Below are positions 56,110 to 64,000 of a stretch of DNA of 64,000 nt, piece by piece. Source of the stretch: Siphonodentalium dalli (lineage: Eukaryota; Mollusca; Scaphopoda; Gadilida; Siphonodentaliidae); assembly GCA_032622095.1 (NCBI GenBank), contig CP136062.1, positions 202,707,959 to 202,771,958 of the forward strand. Direction: 5' to 3'. Numbering within the stretch: the first letter of the stretch is position 1; each line of letters starts with the position of its first letter. The notes beneath the pieces are model-generated. The model was not told where the DNA came from, searched no databases, and saw nothing but the letters and a program-made list of their open reading frames with translations. A program made the translations under genes and the position numbers.

Positions 56110-59100
56110 AACACTATCATTTACGGTAATCGTATTATCATTGTGTCACATCTGGGATAACATTCTTCATTAGGCAAATGAAGAATAAATGTGTGATCGG
56201 GGTTTCATGTAATAACAAAATTATATTGCTCATAGAATATTGTTTTGTTAATCTAATTTTATGGTTTTCTTGTCTGCATTGAATTTTAATGATAGCAGAT
56301 GGCTGAGAAAGGTTTCGATACTTTTTGTATAAGCCAAATACTTTCTTTGACTAAGAAATTAACATATATTTTGAGTTAGAATGTGTTTTTCACTCAATGC
56401 ATTATCTGTTATATAATGTGATGAACATATTTTAAAGTGATTTTAGTTGTACCTTAAAATGTTTAGGTAGGGGGTTTAAATTATGGTTGGTAGGAAACCC
56501 TCAACCACCACTATTTGTTCTTTGACCTTAAGCGTCAAGTCTATTAATCATGAATCGGAGGAGGTAGATATTAAACTGAGAGAAGTGTGACTCCCTACAT
56601 CGAGGTACACATGAATTATTGACTTGTTATATAATTCTAGCCATATATATCCCACCTACTAATAGATCGGACGCATCTCTGCTCAGCCGCTGCGTGACTT
56701 TTGTCGACCGCCTATGCGGGAAAACCGTAATGACGAATATTAGATCGAGAACTTCAAAAACTCAGGTGCTGTCAGCTACCAACGGTCAAATGATGAATGT
56801 GGTTTCCAGACGGTCTAGAATACCGATAAAGATATCCATATCTATCCATACACGAACATATCTGTCGACTGAATCAGATGATTGTATGCAGCTGACAGTG
56901 ACTAGCGTTTGAACTTCGACATCCTCGATCTAAACATGCCTATCATTGTTTGCTGGACTTCGCATGTTCTCTCCAATAGATAACTGAATGTACATAGAGA
57001 TTAGATATGATGTATTGACAGTTCTTGCTGATTTGATAGCAATGTTTCTCTTACAGCAGGGTGCCTAAGGGTGCGTTCATACGATGGTACATATTGCACT
57101 GCAACTGCAAAAAATGACATGCCCGATTGTCGATTACTTAGCTGGCAATTTTGCCGACTTGCTCGTGCTCCGTCGTGGCTGGCTGACAACAATCAACGCT
57201 GATTTATGATTACGGCGTGTACCTAGTTGCCGGTGACCACAAACCGAGGCCATTAATTATAATTGCTGGTGTCCGTGTTGTCCTTGATACGAATTGTATA
57301 TCGGTGATGAGCATTAACAGAACAGTTTGTTCTCAGCGATTGCACTTAATTATACATGTATAAGCTTCTGTTATACAAGGAATTTCATGGCATGGTATGA
57401 AGAGTCCCGACAGTGGTACTTCTCAAGTCAGATATGTGGGAGCTAGGGGAAGAGGGCTGGAAAAATGGACACAAACTTCACCAAACGTGTATAAGATTTA
57501 TGGATGCCCGACTCATGCAGTATGAGTATTTGTTGCTTCAAATGTGCTTAATTCAATGAGCTTGAACAATTTCTCAGTTATTATCGACAATGCCACGTAT
57601 CGATCCGAATGGTACATTGGGAGGTCCCGATTTTCGTCCATGCCGGGGTTAGAACGCGTACCAACATCGTATAGCCCAGACTGCAACGATCGTACCCACT
57701 GTATTCGTGTACATTTAATATAGTAACAGTTGTTTGAAAATGATATTGCGTGTGTTCATGGTGGAGATCTTTGCAGTAGTGATAATGGTTAGTGACCCGT
57801 TAGTCGTTGTCATTGATAAAGCACTTGTATACATGTATACATGTAGACAACTATGCAATCAATTATTATGTGTATATATAGGCTATTATTATGTAAATTT
57901 AGTACTGACATAAAGCATATAAGAATACATTCGAACTTGCATGGACAACGCCGGGTAGCCCAGTTAGTTAATATATTTGTATATTCTGAAGTATTTTCAG
58001 AAACCTATTTCAATCAAGCAATACTTTACCAACAGGGACGTGTGTCGGGGTGGATCCCCAAAATCAGCATTTTGACATTGCATGCCTGACACAACATTAG
58101 TTGGAAATTTCCGACTAAAATATTTTGAATTTTGTGCTGACAATTCGATATACCAAACAGTAGTAAGTTTGATACTTGTTGTTTTAGACCGAAAGACCGA
58201 ATGTTTTGACAGAAATGCAGCAGTCAGTTGAGAATTGTCAACTATTTCGATGGAAATTTCCAATAGTTGGAAAGTTTGATAATAAAGATTCAGATTAAAC
58301 AATGTATGTTACAATGGGGCTTTGCATGCATGCATGCAGTGGTAAGTTTTATGAGTGAATTGCCAATCATGGATGTTAGGTTTGGAATTTCCACCGACAG
58401 TTTGAAAGCTTGTGGTACCAGTGGAAAAACACAAATACAAGGCGGGTGGATACCAATGGGTATCAAAGTCGTCGTTTTACTTCGTTTGGGCCAAGTGAAG
58501 TGCGGACCACCATGTCTTCTCTATATATGTGGCTTTTATGCTCATATATCAGCAGCATGCCATCGATGGAGCTGGCCATGGCGATATCACATTCCAACGT
58601 AGCAAGTGAGCTAAGAATATCACAAGCACTGTGTTCGTAATATATTGAAAACAGCTCAGCGATATTAGCAATCGCACATGATCACTACTAACGCTGATTT
58701 GTTGACAACTGGCAGATATTAATTCGTTTTTGCAATTTTGCAGCTGGCATCTTAGCAGTTTGCAGTACAATATTGCCAGCGTATGAACTTATCCTAACTC
58801 TCATATTATAAGAAAACAGCGATCAGTCAGGAAAACATCAAACACAACATGGTAAGTATGTTGAACATGAATTTATGACTCGAGTCATACATTCATTTAC
58901 ATTATAATTACCATCTTATTTGCATCGTTTATAGAGTGTATTTTACACTAACTCATGGCCAATTCATTCATTTATTGCATATATTATGTTGAGTGTAAAA
59001 GGAGATGGTCCCATAAATTGCCAGATTCAGTGTACAGTGCCGCTTTAAGTGATGTGGAACAATCTTATGGGATATCCAGAAAAAAAGGTAGCAAATACTT

Positions 59101-59380
59101 TTGCCAAAATTAATTATTTTCATAAATTTTATATTCAAATAGGCAGAAAACAACATGATTGTTATAAAGTATGTAGATGCAATGAACATTGAATCATTGC
59201 CTTATGTTTGTCATCTGAATAAAGTAGAAAATATTTACATTTGTGCGTAGTTCAGACGTTGTATTCCGTGAGCCGGCTCGCCTCATGTATTGGAATTTTC
59301 GAAAATGCTAGTTGATTGCTACATTCTTCCTCGGTGGAGATAGTATCTAGGTACTAACTTATCAGTTCTATTTATTTAAT
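56110..59380. other. Intergenic, no gene recognised
   Basis: No supported gene. Near 57950-58060 a TAGCCCAGTTAGTTA and, ~90 bp later, a GGTGGATCCCC resemble weak A and B boxes of a tRNA-derived SINE, but no cloverleaf forms. Palindromic TATACATGTATACATGTA lies near 57831. Confidence 0.35.
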
Positions 59381-59445
59381 AAGTCCACAATATGTCTTTA
59401 AGGCAACTAGGAAATAAAAATACTATTATCACTCTCCATGTTACT

Positions 59446-59520
59446 CTATCCCTCTCCCTCTCTCTCTCCGTCTCCCTCTCTCTCCCCCTCTCTCTCTCTC
59501 TCTCTCTCTCTTGCTCTCTC
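59446..59520 (+). repeat. TC-rich microsatellite
   Basis: An impure (TC)n run with CCC and TCCG interruptions, ending in a pure stretch of about fifteen TC pairs. Confidence 0.95.
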
Positions 59521-59959
59521 GACGCCCACGCTTATGTCAACTTAACGCCATTAAATCGCATGTATCCCTATCTATATATCACATCGACTAATCGCATTGG
59601 CTCAATAGTTCACAACTTGTTGGTCATAATGTGGAAATTATACTTTAAGTTGTATTCAACTATCAAATCCTAAATTCATCTTCGTAGACTATCCTTCGGC
59701 GTTTTCTTCAGAAATGTGCCTCTATCCATTCGGTGTAACTGGCGATATTAAGCAGGAGGTTAGGAGAGTCTGGGAATTCACAACTCTGTGTTTGAACCAG
59801 GCCCCTCAACATATATCCTCCGTCGTTACTGAGACAAGCCAACATCCCTCCTTCGTCGCCCTGGAGTATACAGTAAAATTATATGAAATAAATATCGGGG
59901 CACAATATTCTACACATTTTGAGGGCCATCATTGCATGGTGTTTGAAGTCTGTTCCACT

Positions 59960-60130
59960 CAGGGTTGGGGCGATTACATGCCAATGTAATCGATTACGAT
60001 TACAATTACTTTTGATTTAGATGATTACGATTACTGATTACATGTTTTTTCAATGTAATCGATTACGATTATAATTACTTTAGTAAATGTAATCGATTAC
60101 TTTTCGATTACATCTGATTACAATTGTTAG
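59960..60130 (+). mobile_element. hAT-like transposon terminus with ATTACGATTAC repeats
   Basis: CAGGGTTGGGGCGATTAC, followed by repeated TGTAATCGATTACGATTAC-type motifs, resembles the end of hAT elements, which often begin CAGGGTTGGG and carry subterminal GTAATC repeats. I do not see the opposite end (CCCCAACCCTG) in the following 4 kb or an 8-bp duplication, so this may be a truncated or solo end. Confidence 0.55.
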
Positions 60131-62030
60131 TTTCCAATCATTTTGATCGCATAGCTATAAATAATGAAATAAAACAAATTAAAATATCAAATTTGATTGA
60201 ATAATGACATCACTACATAACACGGAAACAAGACACGACTGAAACAATAGAAAGAAGCAAGCAATAAACATATAAACTATTTACATTTATATGTATTGGT
60301 GAGGTATCATCGTGAAGTCATATATCAACTTATTGGGAATATATTATGTTTCATGTGTATTTATTTATGTAAATATATTTTAATACAATTTGAATTTTCT
60401 TACATGCATTGAAACTAATGCATAATATTTATGAAAATATCATTAGAAACAATTATAAATTACTTCCAATGAACATAAGTAACTTGTATGAGGAATAGGT
60501 GTGTCCAATAGGTAGTCGATATATGAATGAAAAGAACATGATACACTGAAACACACGAAATAGTTCTTATGCTTAAACCTTTTAAGTCAGGAGCTGCGCT
60601 GGTGGAGCATTAAATAGCATGTGCCAGTGCATTCACTTATACATGCGAGTCTCCCACAGGGAGCTTCGCATATATAAGAGCATGTACTGGCTTACAAGGA
60701 CAAGGTAAATAGCGTTAGGCCAACGTATGGGAGACTCGCATACATAACAGAATCCATTACATGGCACAGGGTTTTCGCAAAATTTCAGAAAGCTCCAGAA
60801 ATAAAAGCGTTAACAACCTTGTGCTGTACAAACTTCACCATTTATATGGGGTTTATGTTGACCTAATGTTCCATGTATATGTGCAATATGCTCTTAACAA
60901 CTGAGCCACCGATAGGGCCCGTGAAATATCTTACCCAGCACGGCTGCGACTGGCTCTTGAAGACGTCGACGCAAAGTGTGTTGCTTGGCTTTGTGTATCT
61001 CATGTACTTCATCACTGCGGCGCATTCGGTTTGTTTCATCAGAACAACCCGCGCAGACCTCAAAATATTTGTGTCGCTTGGTCCTGGTAGCACTGAAATA
61101 TTCATGTATGAATCTGAGTCTCACATATGTTTGCAGCCATTACTCACCGGGAACGTGATTCACTGGGACTGGGCTATAACATTGCAAACTAGAACATGTG
61201 CTGAGAATGGTCTGATATTTGAATTTCTCAACCAATAATTAGTGTAAAGTAGGTTGTTAAGTATGAAAGAGTTGACAATTGTCGCATGGAAACATGGGAA
61301 TATAGTTTTTTTTTATTGAGAATAGAGAATAACAAAGGAAGAAGAGACAAAATGCATACACACAATCATTCTCTCAATCCATGACTCGGAACTCGGAAGA
61401 GCGTAACTCGTCCATGTCCTTGCCTACTTTCTCACTTGTGACACGTAAATATAAAATATTTAAAAGCACATATTGTGATCGGATTTTTTTGGCATACACC
61501 TCTCAACTCAAAAGAAAGACGAAGCGTCGATACTAGATATTACCTTGACATATTATTGTCCAAAAATGGGCTTTCTGTAGCAACAACAATGGTGATAAAG
61601 AACAATAAATTGATATTTTGTCTTCAGAAGAACTTTAAATTTCTCTTATTAGACAGACAGCTAAAGTGGTCGATGGTGTGTAATATTTAAGGTTTCCAAA
61701 ATCAGAGTTCCAAACACTATGTGCAGCTTTAATTAATTTACGTTCTGAATTTACCATGAATAATATAATTGGTAATTTTTAACCATATTGAAACTGTATT
61801 TTGAAGTATTGTAATTATTCAGTGGTTCGACAGCAATCGGGAAAATACACAACGCTCGCTTCGTTTGCATTTCGGACTGTGACCGAAAACAGTTGTGATG
61901 TGGTCAAGAAAATCAATGTATCAATTGACGTTCCCGAAGTATAGTCTATCATCAAACAAAAAACAATGATCAGTGTATTGAAATTAGATAAGTCTGTCGC
62001 TCGAGTACCGGGTAATTGATTTAATTTCTG
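60131..62030. other. Intergenic, no gene recognised
   Basis: AT-rich. Between about 60625 and 60775 are diverged pieces of the TATATAAGAG hairpin family (TGCATTCACTTATACATGCG, TCGCATATATAAGAGCATGT). Open frames at 60863-61238 on both strands overlap each other and have no motifs. Confidence 0.4.
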
Positions 62031-62041
62031 TGTTGATCAGG

Positions 62042-64000
62042 TCACTTTTGGCCTGAAAATATCGGGTTTTCAATATAAAATACTATCATTTTATTTTTAA
62101 GGCACCTAAATTTAAGATCGCAAAGGAACAAGCGAGACGACAGCTGCGTGGGCGTGAATTTTGTCCTATATATATATTGTTTCAAAACCAGTAGGAAAAG
62201 ATTACTTTTTGAATTTCTGTGTTCATGATCTGTACCGATAATGATATTCTTTTTTGTTAGATCAACGGGGAATTGGTTGTTTCTTGTCCATGTTGAAATT
62301 TCGTTTATAAATGTTTTGACATGGATACAATCCCAGAAAATATGAGAAATTGTTTCTTGTGCGTTTTGACAGCGATTACAAAAATCGTCGACTCGAAGGT
62401 TAGCCACCTTCAGAAATGTATTGGTGCTAATAATTCGTGTATTTATTCTAAATTGAAGCCACTGTAATTTCGTATCGGTTGTCGTTTTAAAGGGAATGCT
62501 CAAATAATCTTCCCAATTGTCTATCTTATCGCCTATTTCGGATTCCCATTTTTGGCATGCATTCGGCATAGTTTTCCCACCTGATAGAGTTTTTTTCAAA
62601 TAATTGCCCGCCTGTTAAGTCACGGAGTATCGGAGCAAGATCATTGGGTAGGCATGGACAGGGTACCGGATTAAGGGTTGATTAAGAGAACTTGCCAATG
62701 GCAGTATCTGACGTTTTATGTTGCTGATTGTTATGAAATCGACGCGGATGTTGAAAGTTGAATATAATGTATATGGGGTATGGAATTTATTATCTGATTG
62801 GAATATATCATTTATAAAATATATCCCCGCATCTCTCTACGATTTAAAGTTGATCGACGAACCTCTGATTTTTATGTTCGGATTATTCCAGATTGTTGAG
62901 GCCATAATATTATTCGAACTATTTAATCTCATAAATTTACACCATGCTCAGAAAATATCTCTCCAGAATAGATTTGCGAACTTGTTTGCTTTACACTATA
63001 ATTTGCATGGTAAGTGAGAAATAGTGGGTCTTTTAAGAAAGGGGTGGTATTGCACAATGAAGCCCATTTCGATTGTTTGCAAATCAAGCGTCGTATGCTG
63101 GTAATTTTCATGGCGCTATCAAAGTTTTCAACATTAATCATCTTCAAACCTCCGTGCGCACATAGTTGTTTTCTTTTTATTCTATCGCGTTTGGAATTCC
63201 AAATGAAATTATATAAACAGGCATTTAGGGCTTTCAAAAAGGCTGTTATAGGACTTGGAAGAGTTATAAATAAGTGTGTCAATTTTGGTAAGATGAGGGA
63301 TTTGACAACTGTTATTCTACCTAAAGGGATCAGGAGTCTGGGTTTCCAAATTTGTGCGATATTTTCTATATCTTCGAGTTTATATTTGTAGTTTATATTC
63401 ATGTTTATTAAATTAGTGTCGAAATGTATCCCTATAAAATTGAAATTGTTTACAGTAGACAGGTTTAATTCCGTTATAGCTTGTCGTATTTTATTTTGTG
63501 ACCCTATCCCTATCCATGCAGCTTGACATTTTTCAGGATTTATGCGCAGACCCGATGCGCAGACCCGATACCCGAGCAAATTCGTCCAGTGTTAAGTGTG
63601 ATTCACGTAGACTATTTTCAGAATCATCAAGTACGAGCGTCGTGTCGTCCCCGCATATTGTGTTATTTTGTATTCTGAACCGCCGAGGAAAGTCCCTTTA
63701 ATTTTATTGTTTTGGCGTATCATCAGACCCAAAACCTCGGAGCAGAGGAGGAAATATATGGGGATATTGGGTCACCCTGGCGACAGCCTCTCCCTAACAT
63801 GAAGCTCTGAGAAATATGACCATTAATCAGAATAGATGAGCTGGCCTTCTCGTACAAAATTGATAACGATTTTTTATGGTATCTCCAAAATTGAAAAGAT
63901 CAAGACATTTTCTTATAAATGACCAGGAAACAGTGTCAAACGCTTTTTCAAAATCGATAAGGAGTAGTAGGCGGGATTTATTTTCATATTTTGTCCTGTG
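62042..64000 (-). mobile_element. Broken LINE ORF2 (L1/Tx1-like), runs off the window
   Basis: From 64000 leftward, the minus strand gives an FEKAFDTVSW reverse transcriptase block, a degraded ADDTTLVLDDSE palm near 63620-63650, RVCASGLRINPEKCQAAWIG, GRITVVKSLILPKLTHLF, FIWNSKRDRIKRKQLC...GGLKMINV and, after a break near 62930, WLQFRINTRIISTNTFLK and a zinc-binding C..C....ETISHIFWDC. It ends near 62042. Frameshifts separate at least three pieces, so it is inactive. It is the same family as the element at 15180-17352 but clearly diverged. Confidence 0.8.

Noticed and set aside
57941-58090. tRNA gene
   Set aside because: A- and B-box-like motifs are present but weak, and no cloverleaf can be formed; at most an old SINE.
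60863-61238. Overlapping open frames on both strands of up to 121 codons
   Set aside because: They overlap each other on opposite strands and lack any motif; no basis for choosing one as a gene.

Overview
The window is animal (metazoan) nuclear DNA: AT-rich, sparse in genes, full of small palindromic DNA transposons, decayed non-LTR retrotransposons and satellites, with no bacterial-style gene packing. The genes I can support are a minus-strand tandem cluster of multi-pass membrane proteins. They look like the gustatory-receptor-like (GRL) branch of the insect chemoreceptor superfamily (7tm_7 type), which is known outside arthropods in molluscs, annelids, cnidarians, sea urchins and hemichordates. 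I infer a non-arthropod, non-vertebrate invertebrate (for example a lophotrochozoan, echinoderm or hemichordate) and cannot name the species.

Cluster, from high to low coordinates, all minus strand: gene A (50393-51337, candidate TM7 exon 47616-47825), B (43498-44469), C (36186-37157), D (31228-32199), E (29111 down to 26325, split by a 1.8 kb insertion), G (21979-22889, 5' end missing), H (19228-20208), an N-terminal fragment I (14480-14703), J (5248-6195) and decayed pseudogene K (about 4275-4880). B/C and D/E/G are recent tandem duplicates whose flanks also align. I, J and K form a separate subfamily. Every complete copy is one large exon encoding TM1 to TM6 that stops at the same point, a phase-0 splice donor (GTGAGT, or GTTTGT in A). 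This matches the position of the C-terminal phase-0 intron of insect receptors. TM7 exons are not adjacent to most copies, so the array may use distant or shared 3' exons, or some copies may make shortened proteins. A short shared element (core CCATTAGC, or a POU-octamer variant) lies 200-270 bp upstream of the ATG in A, B, D, E and H.

Mobile and repetitive DNA: a 5.3 kb foldback-like element at 7.27-12.55 kb built of 180-bp tandem units whose orientation switches near 10566; a ~140-bp degenerate tandem array at 13.3-14.4 kb; a LINE (L1/Tx1-like) at 15.2-17.35 kb and a related one on the minus strand at 62-64 kb; CR1/L2-like reverse transcriptase relics near 1.7-3.9 kb and 33.1-34.0 kb; several MITE families (TTAA-flanked elements at 38.5, 55.5 and 53.9 kb; palindromic elements at 2.2, 3.1, 29.7, 30.9, 40.2 and 46.7 kb); a 31-bp satellite at 39.66-40.03 kb; a tRNA-like SINE/foldback at 45.9-46.5 kb; and a hAT-like terminus near 59.96 kb.

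The clearest new observations are: a composite-transposon-like structure (two near-identical ~460 bp MITEs around 891 bp) inserted as one unit in gene E with a clean TATA target duplication; the foldback satellite element; the shared promoter element; and the missing TM7 exons of a receptor array whose large exons all end at one identical donor.
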